This document shows, piece by piece, positions 16,969 to 25,021 of a stretch of DNA of 64,000 nucleotides (positions within the stretch are counted from its first letter, which is position 1; every line of letters starts with the position of its first letter). Source of the stretch: Arthrobacter sp. OY3WO11 (lineage in GTDB: Bacteria > Actinomycetota > Actinomycetes > Actinomycetales > Micrococcaceae); assembly GCF_001641125.1 (NCBI RefSeq), contig NZ_LWLP01000001.1, positions 1,334,530 to 1,398,529 of the forward strand, written 5' to 3'. A program made the translations under genes and the position numbers. A model generated the notes under the pieces. That model saw nothing but the letters and a program-made list of their open reading frames with translations, was not told the DNA's origin and ran no database searches.

Positions 16969-17223
16969 GTGACTGCTGAACCAAACCAGCCCCGTTTCCT
17001 CACTATGGCGCAAGTCGCAGATGAGTTGAACGTGAAGCAAAATCTTGTCCAGGGCCTCATCAGGACAGGGGAGTTGCGGGCTTTTCAGGTCGGTGGGAGG
17101 AGCCTGTGGCGCATCGGACGCCAGGACGTCGAGGATTACATTGAGCAGGCGTACCGGCGCACCGCCGCGCGGATTGCTGTCGGCGAGCTCGAAGACGGCA
17201 CGGAGACCGGCGATCAGGAGTAG
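16969..17223 (+). CDS. Small helix-turn-helix DNA-binding protein (excisionase/BldC-like)
   Basis: An 84-residue protein from a GTG start. Residues 10-55, 'FLTMAQVADELNVKQNLVQG' followed by 'LIRTGELRAFQVGGRSLWRI', form the MerR-type helix-turn-helix plus wing seen in excisionase-family and BldC-like proteins. The segment 'GRQDVEDYIEQAYRRT' follows, as is usual for that family. It has no catalytic domain and probably acts as a small transcription or recombination accessory factor. It sits between a ligase relic and the convergent helicase-associated-domain gene with no clear operon partner. The frame is intact. Confidence 0.75.
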   Translation: MTAEPNQPRFLTMAQVADELNVKQNLVQGLIRTGELRAFQVGGRSLWRIGRQDVEDYIEQAYRRTAARIAVGELEDGTETGDQE

Positions 17224-17326
17224 CCAATCCGGCACATTGCGACGCCGAACGTTCAAGTTCGCGCGCTGGGGTTCGCTTGGAGCGGGGCTGAAGACGGTGA
17301 AGAATGCTCGATGCTCACTTATCCCG

Positions 17327-18004
17327 TTATTTGTGATTGCTGCTTTTCGGTCGGCTGTGCCGGCCCCTGTGCGGTCGACCCTGCCGCCAGCCCGGGATGA
17401 CTGTGTCGAGTTCGGCTTCTTTAGCTGCGGCTAGTTTCCCGGCGCGGTAGTCGATGCGCTGGGTGTGCAGCCAGACCCCCAGAACGCGTTCTTCGCGGTC
17501 CTCGGTCTTGTTGTGTCGTGGCCAGTCGTTGCCGGCGGCCAAGTAGCCGGCCACTTCGTTTAGGCGCCGCTTCCAGCGGGCTGCGTCAGCGTCGCGTTTG
17601 CCAGTGTAGTCCCGCCAGCCAGGGATGGTGTCCAAGGCCTCGCCGTAGGCGGGGGAGAGGGTACCTGCGGCTGCCTGCTCGCGGCGACGTGTCAGCCACC
17701 CCGCCAGCGCTGACTCGCGGGTGGACCGGCCGTGGACAGGAAGGCGGCCTTCCACTCCATAGAACGCCAGGAGGTCATCCAGGTTCCGCTGGCCGGCTTG
17801 GGTGGTTTGGGGATCGGGTGCCGGAAGGGCTCCTTTATGGGTGTCCCGCAGGCTCGGATCCTGCTTGGCAGCGATCGCTATGTGGTACCTGACCGTCGTC
17901 TCGGCAGCGCCGGCGAGCGCCGCGATCTTCGGGGTGGGGATACCTTTGCGGTACATCAGCACCCACTCGACATCCGGGGCAGGTCGCCGCCTGGCTGGGG
18001 TCAC
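17327..18004 (-). CDS. Helicase-associated (HA) domain protein
   Basis: A 225-residue protein with a GTG start. Residues 1-45 include a likely helix-turn-helix ('GIPTPKIAALAGAAETTVRY'). The C-terminal half carries a tryptophan-rich repeat: 'WKRRLNEVAGYLAAGNDWPR' followed by 'ERVLGVWLHTQRIDYRAGKL' and a closing 'IPGWRQGR'. That pattern is the helicase-associated domain, thought to bind nucleic acid, and an earlier looser copy may lie near residues 90-135. Such stand-alone HA proteins are common in Arthrobacter-type genomes, and their function is not known. It lies 16 bases downstream of a tiny membrane-protein gene on the same strand, so the two are probably co-transcribed. Confidence 0.75.
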   Translation of the reverse strand: MTPARRRPAPDVEWVLMYRKGIPTPKIAALAGAAETTVRYHIAIAAKQDPSLRDTHKGALPAPDPQTTQAGQRNLDDLLAFYGVEGRLPVHGRSTRESALAGWLTRRREQAAAGTLSPAYGEALDTIPGWRDYTGKRDADAARWKRRLNEVAGYLAAGNDWPRHNKTEDREERVLGVWLHTQRIDYRAGKLAAAKEAELDTVIPGWRQGRPHRGRHSRPKSSNHK

Positions 18005-18020
18005 TGGCTGTTCTGCTTCG

Positions 18021-18185
18021 TCACCTCGAACGCACCTCGGGCCGTGCAGCCCGCTTAAGCTCCTCAGTGCGCAGCCGCAGGAAGATGGTGGCCAGGACTA
18101 GGGCGGACACCGCTAGGACGGCTACTGCGATCAAAAAGACCGCGTTTAGGATGCCCACGATGCCGAAGGCTGGACTCAAACTCAT
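18021..18185 (-). CDS. Small single-span membrane protein
   Basis: A 54-residue open frame starts at an ATG directly after the leader ATTGGGGGTAGTA. Residues 7-36 are one long hydrophobic stretch ('AVFLIAVAVLAVSALVLATI'), followed by a basic tail ('RLRTEELKRAARPEVRSR'). This predicts one membrane helix with a positive cytoplasmic end. The next gene on the strand begins 16 bases downstream. No family was recognised. The reading frame, topology and spacing support a real gene, but its role is unknown. Confidence 0.55.
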   Translation of the reverse strand: MSLSPAFGIVGILNAVFLIAVAVLAVSALVLATIFLRLRTEELKRAARPEVRSR

Positions 18186-18256
18186 TACTACCCCCAATCG
18201 TTCTTGCCCCTAGGCTACGCGAGGAGCGCGTCGAGTCCTTGCCATCACCACATTTT

Positions 18257-18456
18257 TGCGCTGAGCATTTCCCGATCTCCTTTTCGTGGCAGTGGTGACC
18301 ATGCTAGTTCCGGCCCCCGCCGCAACGCCTACACGGCCACGGACGGCCGGGTGGCTATCTCCGCAGCCTGGTGCAGCGCCTGCACCATGGACCGAGAATC
18401 GGTGATCGCCTTGCCGGCGATGTCGAACGCGGTGCCGTGGTCGACGGACGTGCAGA
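18257..18456 (+). repeat. Stray copy of the pdxA 3' end / deoR 5' end junction (matches 30047-30250)
   Basis: About 200 bases here match 30047-30250 in the same orientation, at roughly nine identical bases in ten by eye, with one gap of about ten bases. In the intact locus this stretch holds the first codons of the DeoR gene, the intergenic region and the last codons of the PdxA-type dehydrogenase gene (minus strand). Here the copy stops abruptly in a GTGC(A/G)GATC sequence where McrC-like coding begins. It looks like a scar of recombination between an island and a second copy of that locus. Confidence 0.8.
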
Positions 18457-18958
18457 TCTTTGAAGACTTTGTATCAGAAGCGCTGCGAGCCAGCCTCTCA
18501 CGGCACGGAACAAGTGTTGGACTGCAGTCTTCCGCATACCTGGACCGAGGACGCGAGCTCATCATCAAACCTGACATCTTGTTGCGCTCGAACGGCATTG
18601 TCCGGGCAGCCATTGATGCCAAGTACAAAGCAGAGAAGCTGGGTCGCTATCCAAATGCAGACGTCTACCAGATGCTGGTCTACTGCATAAAGTTTGGACT
18701 CTTCGAGGGGCATCTGGTGTATGCCCGAGGTGACGCGGATATCAGGTCGTATGTCATCGATTCGCCGGGCATTACTATTTACTGCCGTTCCCTCAACCTG
18801 GATCAGCCTCCCGACGCCCTGATGGCAGAGGTTGGACGCACTGGCGGCCCGCATTGCTGAACCCATTCCGGTCGGAGGGGAAAGCGAAGTTGAACAGGCC
18901 GCCCGCGCCCGGTTAGCCGCTAACGGAGGACACCTCTGGCGAAGTCGAGAGGCTTGAC
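18450..18958 (+). pseudogene. McrC C-terminal nuclease domain remnant
   Basis: The sequence 'VQIFEDFVSEALRASL' opens the fragment, followed by 'LIIKPDILLRSNGIVRAAID', 'AKYKAEKL' and 'DVYQMLVYCIKFG'. This is the PD-(D/E)XK domain of McrC (PDILL...iDAKYK), the nuclease subunit that pairs with the McrB GTPase to cut methylated DNA. The N-terminal half is missing and replaced by the pdxA/deoR copy. Near 18835 the frame slips and continues as 'LAARIAEPIPVGGESEV'. No mcrB gene is present. The catalytic residues remain, but without its N-terminus and partner the product is unlikely to work as McrC. Confidence 0.75.
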
Positions 18959-19474
18959 CTCCACCAGTTGGAGTGTGAACACCCACAACAGCACGTCCTC
19001 GCCCGGGACGTACCAGTCCCGCTCCGGCGCCCGGCGAAAGCCCAGCGACTCGTACAGGGCGTGGGCGCGTTCCATGAACGTGGCGCTGGTGATACTGATT
19101 GCCTTGATGCCGGACAGTTACCGGGCGTGCTCCACGACCTGGCGCACCACGGCCCGCCCCACGCCTTCGCCTTGGTGCGCCGGGTCGACCGCCAGCATCC
19201 GGAACTCCAGCTCCCCGTCCTGCGCGATCTCGTTGTACGGCTGGCCGGTGAACGTCAGCGTCACCGCGGCCACCACATTCCCTGCGGTCTCCGCCACCCA
19301 GACCTGCGCGTGCTCGGCGCGTTGCTCCACGTCCTCCAGCACGCTCATGTACGGATGGTCGGCAGGGAAGTGCCCGGCCCGAAGGTAGGCCTCGCGGGTG
19401 ATCCGCCGGACTTCGGGGAAGTCGGCGGGTGCCGCCCGACGCAGCGCGACAGTTGCAGGCAGTGCCACCCTCAA
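18920..19474 (-). pseudogene. GNAT family N-acetyltransferase interrupted by one stop codon
   Basis: A 185-codon minus-strand frame reads as a complete GNAT protein. 'LEFRMLAVDPAHQGEGVGRA' is the acetyl-CoA binding motif A, and 'ISITSATFMERAHALYESLG' with 'RRAPERDWYVPGED' forms motif B and the C-terminus. One TAA at 19120-19118 splits it after residue 118, where a single G-to-T change from GAA would explain it. Everything else is intact, so the loss looks recent. The substrate of the ancestral enzyme cannot be predicted. The 118-residue product would lack the last strands of the fold. Confidence 0.8.
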
Positions 19475-19499
19475 AGCGCGTCCGTTGGCGCGGGTGACG

Positions 19500-19815
19500 C
19501 GTTGTTAGCGGACCTTACCCTCAATGACGTGCAGGAATACGGGCGAACGGCTTCCCGTCATGATCTGCTGAAACGGCGCTGGCTAAGCTACGAGGTGGAC
19601 CCGCAGAAACAGTTTGATTTTCCGGCAATGTCGGATGCCTCGCTCCCGGCAACAGCGGCCATGATCCGGGCTGTGCGCGCCGCGGATCAGGCGAGAGGCG
19701 CAGGTAACCCGGCTGACTACAAGCTTGCCGTCGACAAATTTTCCCAGGCCTTGCAGGCAGCGGAGAAGGCGGCCGGCGTTCCCGAAGATTCCCCGGTTTC
19801 TCGCCTGTCGGGTGA
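19500..19815 (+). pseudogene. Fragment of a conserved hypothetical protein
   Basis: One plus-strand frame gives 'LNDVQEYGRTASRHDLLKRR', 'WLSYEVDPQKQFDFPAMSDA' and 'LPATAAMIRAVRAADQAR', then 'KLAVDKFSQALQAAEKAAG'. This reads as genuine helical coding sequence. It recalls small actinobacterial hypothetical proteins with a 'YE.D...FP.M.D...P.T..F..A...A' pattern. No start codon or ribosome site was seen at its left end, which abuts the GNAT gene. The frame runs on into sequence antisense to the GAF gene. It is probably a 3' fragment stranded at the island boundary. Confidence 0.45.
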
Positions 19816-19858
19816 GGGCGCGCCAGTGCTGTCCACCAGGCCGTCAGTTTCGGCTGGT

Positions 19859-21145
19859 TCAGCCAGCGAGAGCGGGGGAGGCCCGGAACGACAGATACCG
19901 GGCATCCCCCCGACCCACCCGCCGGCCCAGCGCTTCGACCGCCTCATAATCCCCGGCACCCATATCCGTGGAGAGCCAACGAACCAACAGTCCAACATCC
20001 CCGCTGGACCGCACCCCCGCACCAACAGCCAGCTCCAGCTGGTCCCGCAGCAGTTGCACCGCCAGAACGCCGGACCGGCTGAGCAGGGGAGCGGTGTAAG
20101 CCTCCAGCGCCTCGGTCACGCGCCCGTCCCGCAGCAACCGCAGAACGCGCCCAGAATCAGAACACCCCACAAGCCCGGCAGCCAGCCGATATGGGTTCGA
20201 CTCCACCGCACCGCCCAGCATCGACCGGACCCGGAACATCTCCGTCCGAATGGCCTGTGGTGTGCCGGCATCGCCATGAAGCTCATACGCTAGTTCCTCC
20301 GCGCTCCACCCCTGCGACCGGGAATCGAGCAGCGCCAGGATTTCCGCCCGGCGCAGCGTCAGCGGCACCCGGCTCCCATCGGCCAGCACCGCGGCAGGCT
20401 TGTCACCAAGCAACTCCAGGGACGAAACCGCAACACCAGGCCGTCGCGCACCCTGCCGGGACGCACGCGGGGAAGAAGACGCACCCAGGGAGGCCCCGCC
20501 GTCGGACGTTCCCAGCAGCGATTCCGCCACCCGGACCGCGCACCGCACCATCCGCAGCGTGTCCGCGCTGATGGTGTCCAGCGGACCGGAGACGTCCAGC
20601 ACGCCAAGCAGCGCACCCGTCAAAGGGTCCGTGATGGGCGCCGCCGTGCAGGCCCAGTCGTGGTGGGTGCGGACCAGGTGCTCGGCGGAGAACAGCTGCA
20701 CAGGCCCGCCGGTGACCAGCGCCTCGCTGATGGCGTTGGTGCCGATCCCCGCCTCGGACCAGTCGGCGCCCTCGGAGAACTCCAGCCGGTCCGCCCGGCG
20801 CAGCGCCTCCAGGCTGCCCACCCGCCAGAGGATCTCACCAGTGGCGTCGGTGAGCACCAGCAGGTGCCGGCCGGAACGGGAATCGTCGGCCAGCAGGTCC
20901 TGCAGCGCCGGCATCACCCGCTGCAGCCGGTGCTCCCGCCGCAGCTGCAGCACCTCGGACGGATCGTGCAGGTGCCGCGGGCTGTGCTGGTCCGGGCTGA
21001 TGCCCAGCGCCATGGACCGCCGCCACGACTCCGCCAGCGGCACGGGGATTTCCGGGCGCGGGACGCCGGAGATGACCAGCTCGTGCGCGCGGCGCAGGGC
21101 ACGCGCGTACTTTGCCGGGTCCGAGAACCTCTGGCCGTAGTCCAC
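19859..21145 (-). CDS. GAF domain transcriptional regulator (AcoR-like, without AAA domain)
   Basis: A 428-residue protein divergent from the monooxygenase/dehydrogenase pair. The N-terminus ('SWRRSMALGISPDQHSP') and the GAF domain at about 65-210 ('EAGIGTNAISEAL', 'WACTAAPITDPLTGALLGVL', 'DVSGPLDTISADTLRMV') match the sensory half of acetoin and aldehyde regulators of the AcoR type. The sigma54-interacting AAA domain is absent. In its place, residues 255-330 look like a winged-helix region ('LTLRRAEILALLDSRSQGWS', 'EELAYELHGD'). It probably senses a small carbonyl or alcohol and controls the divergent genes; that target is inferred from position. The gene marks the return to high-GC backbone. 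Confidence 0.75.
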   Translation of the reverse strand: MDYGQRFSDPAKYARALRRAHELVISGVPRPEIPVPLAESWRRSMALGISPDQHSPRHLHDPSEVLQLRREHRLQRVMPALQDLLADDSRSGRHLLVLTDATGEILWRVGSLEALRRADRLEFSEGADWSEAGIGTNAISEALVTGGPVQLFSAEHLVRTHHDWACTAAPITDPLTGALLGVLDVSGPLDTISADTLRMVRCAVRVAESLLGTSDGGASLGASSSPRASRQGARRPGVAVSSLELLGDKPAAVLADGSRVPLTLRRAEILALLDSRSQGWSAEELAYELHGDAGTPQAIRTEMFRVRSMLGGAVESNPYRLAAGLVGCSDSGRVLRLLRDGRVTEALEAYTAPLLSRSGVLAVQLLRDQLELAVGAGVRSSGDVGLLVRWLSTDMGAGDYEAVEALGRRVGRGDARYLSFRASPALAG

Positions 21146-21187
21146 CGTCTCCTCCTCACCGCCGGCGTCCTTGCCGGCAGTGCCCGT

Positions 21188-21203
21188 GTAACGCGCTTGT
21201 TAC
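21188..21203. promoter_or_regulatory. Inverted repeat, candidate operator of the GAF regulator
   Basis: GTAAC and GTTAC are separated by six bases in the spacer between the divergent regulator and monooxygenase genes. The position fits an operator, but only one such repeat was seen. Confidence 0.4.
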
Positions 21204-21315
21204 CCCCGCGGGGTTCCAATAGTGATGCAGCTCACGACCGCCCCAGCATACCGCAGGGACCCCGCGGGCGGGGGCCGCCCGGACCACCTGAGGGACCGCA
21301 CACAAAGGAGTGGAG

Positions 21316-23115
21316 ATGACCGAAACACCCACCGCCGCCGCGCAGGCCTGGCTGGCCAGCCTGGACGGCGCGCTGCAGCGCCGCGACGTGGACGCCGCGC
21401 TGGACCTCTTCGAGGACGAAAGCTACTGGCGCGACTTCGTGGCGTTTACCTGGAACCTGAAAACCCTGGAGGGCAAGGCGGACATCCGCCGCATGCTCGA
21501 GGCCACGCTGGACCACGTGCGGCCGGCCAACTGGGCGCTCGCCGAGGACGCCACCGGCAGCGCCGCCGCCGGCGGGACCGTGGAAGCCTGGATCACATTC
21601 GAGACCGGTGCGGCCCGCGGCTACGGCCACCTCCGGCTGCGGAACGGCAAATGCTGGACGCTGCTCACCACCATGCAGGAGCTGAAGGGCTTCGAGGAGA
21701 AGAAGGGCCCGCGCCGCGAGCAGGGCGTGGCCCACGAAATCATCCGCGGCCGCCGCTCCTGGAAGGAGCTCAAGGAGGAGCAGGAGGCGCGGCTCGGCTA
21801 CGAGGAGCAGCCCTACTGCGTGATCATCGGCGGCGGGCAGGGCGGCATCGGCCTCGCGGCGCGGCTGCGGCGGCTCGGCGTGCCCACCATCATCATCGAG
21901 AAGAACCAGAACCCGGGCGACTCCTGGCGCAACCGCTACAAGTCCCTGCACCTGCACGACCCCGTCTGGTACGACCACCTGCCCTACCTGAAGTTCCCGG
22001 ACGACTGGCCCGTCTTCGCCGCCAAGGACAAGATCGGCGACTGGCTGGAGCACTACACCCGCATCATGGAACTGAACTACTGGTCCGGCACCGAGTGCGT
22101 GGGCGCGGAGTACGACGACGGCACCCAGGAATGGGCGGTCAGCGTCCTCCGCAACGGGTCGCCAGTGACCCTGCGGCCCAAGCAGCTGGTCTTCGCCCTG
22201 GGCGTCTCCGGCTACCCGAATATCCCCGCGTTCGACGGCGCGCAGTCCTTCCTGGGGGAGCAGCGGCATTCCTCCCAGCACCCCGGCGGCGGTGACTGGA
22301 CGGGGAAGAAGGCCGTGGTGATCGGCTCAAACAACTCCGCGCACGATATCTGCGCCGACCTGTGGGAGCACGGCGCCGACGTCACCATGGTCCAGCGCTC
22401 CTCCACCCACATCGCCCGCAGTGAATCGCTGATGGACCTGGCGCTGGGGGACCTGTACTCGGAGCGGGCCCTGGCTGCCGGGGTGACCACCGAGAAGGCG
22501 GACCTGCTCTTTGCATCGCTGCCCATGCGCATCCTGCCGGAGGCGCAGGTGCCCGTGTACCAGGAGATGGCCAAGCGGGACGCCGAGTTCTACTCGCAAC
22601 TGGAGGCCGCCGGGTTCGATCTGGACTTCGGCGTGGACGGGTCCGGGCTGTTCCTGAAGTACCTGCGGCGCGGCTCCGGCTACTACATCGACGTCGGCGC
22701 CTCCCAGCTGATCATCGACGGCCGGGTGAAGCTGAAGAACGGGCAGGTCGCCAAGATCACCGGCAACGCCGTGGTGATGGGCGACGGCACCGAGCTGGAG
22801 GCCGACCTGATTGTCTACGCCACCGGGTACGGGTCCATGAACGGGTGGCTGGCGGACCTGGTGTCGCCCGAGATCGCGGACCGCGTGGGCAAGTGCTGGG
22901 GCTACGGCTCGGACACGCCAAAAGACCCTGGTCCGTGGGAGGGGGAGCTGCGCAATATGTGGAAACCAACCAATGTCCCCAACCTCTGGATCCACGGCGG
23001 CAACCTGCACCAGAGCCGGCACTACTCCTCCTACCTGGCGCTGCAGCTCAAGGCCCGGATGGAGGGGCTGGAAACGCCGGTGTACGAACTGCAGCCCAGC
23101 CACCACACCCGCTAA
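21316..23115 (+). CDS. FAD/NAD(P)-dependent flavin monooxygenase with N-terminal NTF2-like domain
   Basis: The ATG at 21316 follows AAAGGAG by five bases and gives 599 residues. Residues 15-130 look like a SnoaL/NTF2-type domain ('ALDLFEDESYWRDFVAFTWN'). A two-nucleotide-binding flavoprotein follows, with FAD motif 'VIIGGGQGGIGLAARL' near 165, a Baeyer-Villiger/FMO-type 'HSSQHPGG' near 315, and NADPH motif 'VVIGSNNSAHDIC' near 330. Proteins of this type oxidise small organic substrates in the cytoplasm. The next gene is a butanediol-type dehydrogenase 14 bases downstream, so the pair may act on a ketone or diol. The specific substrate is unknown. The divergent GAF protein is the probable regulator. 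Confidence 0.85.
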   Translation: MTETPTAAAQAWLASLDGALQRRDVDAALDLFEDESYWRDFVAFTWNLKTLEGKADIRRMLEATLDHVRPANWALAEDATGSAAAGGTVEAWITFETGAARGYGHLRLRNGKCWTLLTTMQELKGFEEKKGPRREQGVAHEIIRGRRSWKELKEEQEARLGYEEQPYCVIIGGGQGGIGLAARLRRLGVPTIIIEKNQNPGDSWRNRYKSLHLHDPVWYDHLPYLKFPDDWPVFAAKDKIGDWLEHYTRIMELNYWSGTECVGAEYDDGTQEWAVSVLRNGSPVTLRPKQLVFALGVSGYPNIPAFDGAQSFLGEQRHSSQHPGGGDWTGKKAVVIGSNNSAHDICADLWEHGADVTMVQRSSTHIARSESLMDLALGDLYSERALAAGVTTEKADLLFASLPMRILPEAQVPVYQEMAKRDAEFYSQLEAAGFDLDFGVDGSGLFLKYLRRGSGYYIDVGASQLIIDGRVKLKNGQVAKITGNAVVMGDGTELEADLIVYATGYGSMNGWLADLVSPEIADRVGKCWGYGSDTPKDPGPWEGELRNMWKPTNVPNLWIHGGNLHQSRHYSSYLALQLKARMEGLETPVYELQPSHHTR

Positions 23116-23129
23116 AGAAAGAACCCATC

Positions 23130-24185
23130 ATGAAGGCAGCACGTTTCCACGCCCGCAAGGACATCCGCATCGAGGACATCCCGGAACCGGAACTCCGTGC
23201 CGGGGCGGTGAAGATCGACGTCGCATGGTGCGGCATCTGCGGCACCGACCTCCACGAGTACCTGGAAGGGCCCATCTTCTGCCCGGCGCCCGGCCACCCG
23301 CACCCGCTCTCGCACGAGGAATCCCCGGTGACCCTGGGGCACGAATTCTCCGGGACTGTCTCTGAAGTCGGCGAAGGGGTGACGGGCCTGGCCAAGGGGG
23401 ACAACGTCGTCGTCGAACCCTATTTTGTGGACGGCACCTGCGACATGTGCCAGGCGGGCAGCTACCACCTGTGCCGGCAGATGGGCTTCATCGGGTTGTC
23501 CGGCGGCGGGGGAGGGCTGAGCGAGAAGATCGTGGTGGACGCGCGGTGGGTGCACCCCATCGGCGACATCCCGCTGGATGAGGCGGCGCTGATCGAGCCG
23601 CTGTCTGTGGCGCACCACGCGGTGGCGCGCAGCGGCGTCAAGGCCGGCGACACGGCGCTGGTGGGCGGCTCCGGGCCGATCGGGCTGCTCACCGCCGCGG
23701 TCCTGAAGGGCATGGGCGTGACCACGATCATCAGCGAGCTCACCCAGGCGCGCAAGGAGAAGGCCACCTCCAGCGGTGTGGCGGACCATGTGCTGGACCC
23801 GAGCAAGGAGGACGTCCCCGCGCGGGTGCGGGAGCTCACCGGCGGTGCGGGGGCCGACGTCGCGTTCGAATGCGCCGGCGTGAACGCGGTGCTGGACACC
23901 ATGCTCGACGCCGTCCGGCCAGGTGCCGTGGTGGTCAACGTGTCCATCTGGGGAGCTCCCGCCACCGTGGACATGCAGAAGATCGTGCTCAAGGAAATCG
24001 ACCTGCGCGGCACCATCGCCTACGTCCGGGACCACCCCGCCGTGATCAAGATGGTGCAGGAGGGCAAGGTGGACCTCAAGCCGTTCATCACCGGCCGGAT
24101 CGCGCTGCAGGACCTGGTGGAGCAGGGCTTCGACACCCTGATCAACCACAAGGACACGGCGGTGAAGGTGCTGGTGCACCCGTAG
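23130..24185 (+). CDS. Zinc-dependent alcohol dehydrogenase, 2,3-butanediol dehydrogenase type
   Basis: A 351-residue medium-chain dehydrogenase. The catalytic zinc site is visible as 'WCGICGTDLHEY' near residue 35 and 'LGHEFSGTV' near 70. The Rossmann glycine motif is 'ALVGGSGPIGLL' near 175. The long insert 'EGPIFCPAPGHPHPLSHEES' is typical of (R,R)-butanediol dehydrogenases, which interconvert acetoin and 2,3-butanediol with NAD. The structural-zinc loop retains only part of the usual cysteine set (CDMC...C). It follows the flavin monooxygenase in one transcript. The coupling of a GAF regulator, monooxygenase and diol dehydrogenase suggests breakdown of a short ketone or diol, but this is not proven. 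Confidence 0.85.
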   Translation: MKAARFHARKDIRIEDIPEPELRAGAVKIDVAWCGICGTDLHEYLEGPIFCPAPGHPHPLSHEESPVTLGHEFSGTVSEVGEGVTGLAKGDNVVVEPYFVDGTCDMCQAGSYHLCRQMGFIGLSGGGGGLSEKIVVDARWVHPIGDIPLDEAALIEPLSVAHHAVARSGVKAGDTALVGGSGPIGLLTAAVLKGMGVTTIISELTQARKEKATSSGVADHVLDPSKEDVPARVRELTGGAGADVAFECAGVNAVLDTMLDAVRPGAVVVNVSIWGAPATVDMQKIVLKEIDLRGTIAYVRDHPAVIKMVQEGKVDLKPFITGRIALQDLVEQGFDTLINHKDTAVKVLVHP

Positions 24186-24190
24186 GGGCT

Positions 24191-24228
24191 GTGGGCGATC
24201 GTCAGGGCAGCGGGTGCCGTTCGCCCAC
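24191..24228. terminator. Weak hairpin between convergent genes
   Basis: GTGGGCG and CGCCCAC can pair around a long loop between and inside the convergent dehydrogenase and HNH genes. It lacks a U-tract, so a terminator role is uncertain. Confidence 0.3.
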
Positions 24229-24777
24229 GCTGACGGAGGACGACGGCGGCAGGTACTCCCGCCGTCGTCGTTCCATCCGTTGCTGCTGGCCCGGTGACGG
24301 AATCCTGGCACGCTTGGCACGGTTGCACCTGGCACAGGCTGCAACAAAGTTCTGCAGGCTGGTGGAACCGCCCTTGGACCACGGGTAAAAGTGGTCGCCA
24401 TGCTCGGCCGGTCGGCCGCAGCGGCGCCCGAAGCCGACTTCCAGTTCACACACACCGCCAGCCCGGGCCATCCCTTCACGACGCTGCTGGCGCGTGAAAC
24501 GGCGCACCGGATCCCGGCGCCGGACATCCCGACCGGTGATGACAGCGGCGGCAATGCCCAGAACGACGGCGGCCACGCCGGGGAATGCAACCGCGGCGAC
24601 GACGTTCTCCACCATGCCGCGCAGAACCCCTGCGGCGGCGGACGGCCCCGCTCCGGTGGCCGGTGTTGCCTTCGACATGAGCGCCGACATCACCGCGACG
24701 GCGAGCCAAACCATCACCGCCGAGTACGCCAGGCGAAGCCCCTGCCGGGTCCAATAGATACGGCCGAGTTCCGGCAT
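24202..24777 (-). CDS. Membrane-associated HNH endonuclease
   Basis: A 191-residue protein convergent with the dehydrogenase. Two hydrophobic spans (about 14-35 and 58-82) precede a basic linker 'GRDVRRRDPVRRFTRQQRRE'. An HNH domain follows: 'CELEVGFGRRCGRPAEHGDH', 'FYPWSKGGSTSLQNFVAACA' and 'RCNRAKRARIP', with paired cysteines and a histidine in the usual places. The fold would hydrolyse DNA or RNA, and the membrane anchor is unusual for an HNH enzyme. A decayed paralogue lies at 41812-42022. The start is preceded by ATTGGGGGTAATCA, similar to the leader of the small membrane protein at 18185. The biological role is unknown; DNA uptake or envelope defence are possibilities only. Confidence 0.75.
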   Translation of the reverse strand: MPELGRIYWTRQGLRLAYSAVMVWLAVAVMSALMSKATPATGAGPSAAAGVLRGMVENVVAAVAFPGVAAVVLGIAAAVITGRDVRRRDPVRRFTRQQRREGMARAGGVCELEVGFGRRCGRPAEHGDHFYPWSKGGSTSLQNFVAACARCNRAKRARIPSPGQQQRMERRRREYLPPSSSVSVGERHPLP

Positions 24778-25021
24778 TGATTACCCCCAATTTTCAGTTC
24801 GCCGGAAGCCGTGGCCCCGGATGACTAGGGAATCCTATAGGCCGGCCGCCGGGCGGTGTCCCAGGTTTAGCTCAGTTTTTGCCGAGGTTCCGCGTCCACT
24901 CTTGGCTGGAGGAGCCGCACATGGCTCCCGCCCCCAGCATCGAGGCCCCCAGCCGGTCACCCTGCTGTCCACCTCCCGTGTCGAATAGACGCAGGTCACA
25001 AACAGGTGCAAGGGTGGACGG

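Noticed and set aside
18450..18958. Intact McrC
   Set aside because: The N-terminal half is replaced by the pdxA/deoR copy, the C-terminus is frameshifted and no mcrB accompanies it.
1..19858. Prophage
   Set aside because: No capsid, portal, terminase, tail or phage integrase genes were seen; the content is restriction, helicase, transposase and recombinase fragments.
18968..20293. Long plus-strand open frame of 441 codons
   Set aside because: Most of it is antisense to the GNAT and GAF genes and reads as proline/arginine-rich noise; only the 19500-19815 part looks like protein.
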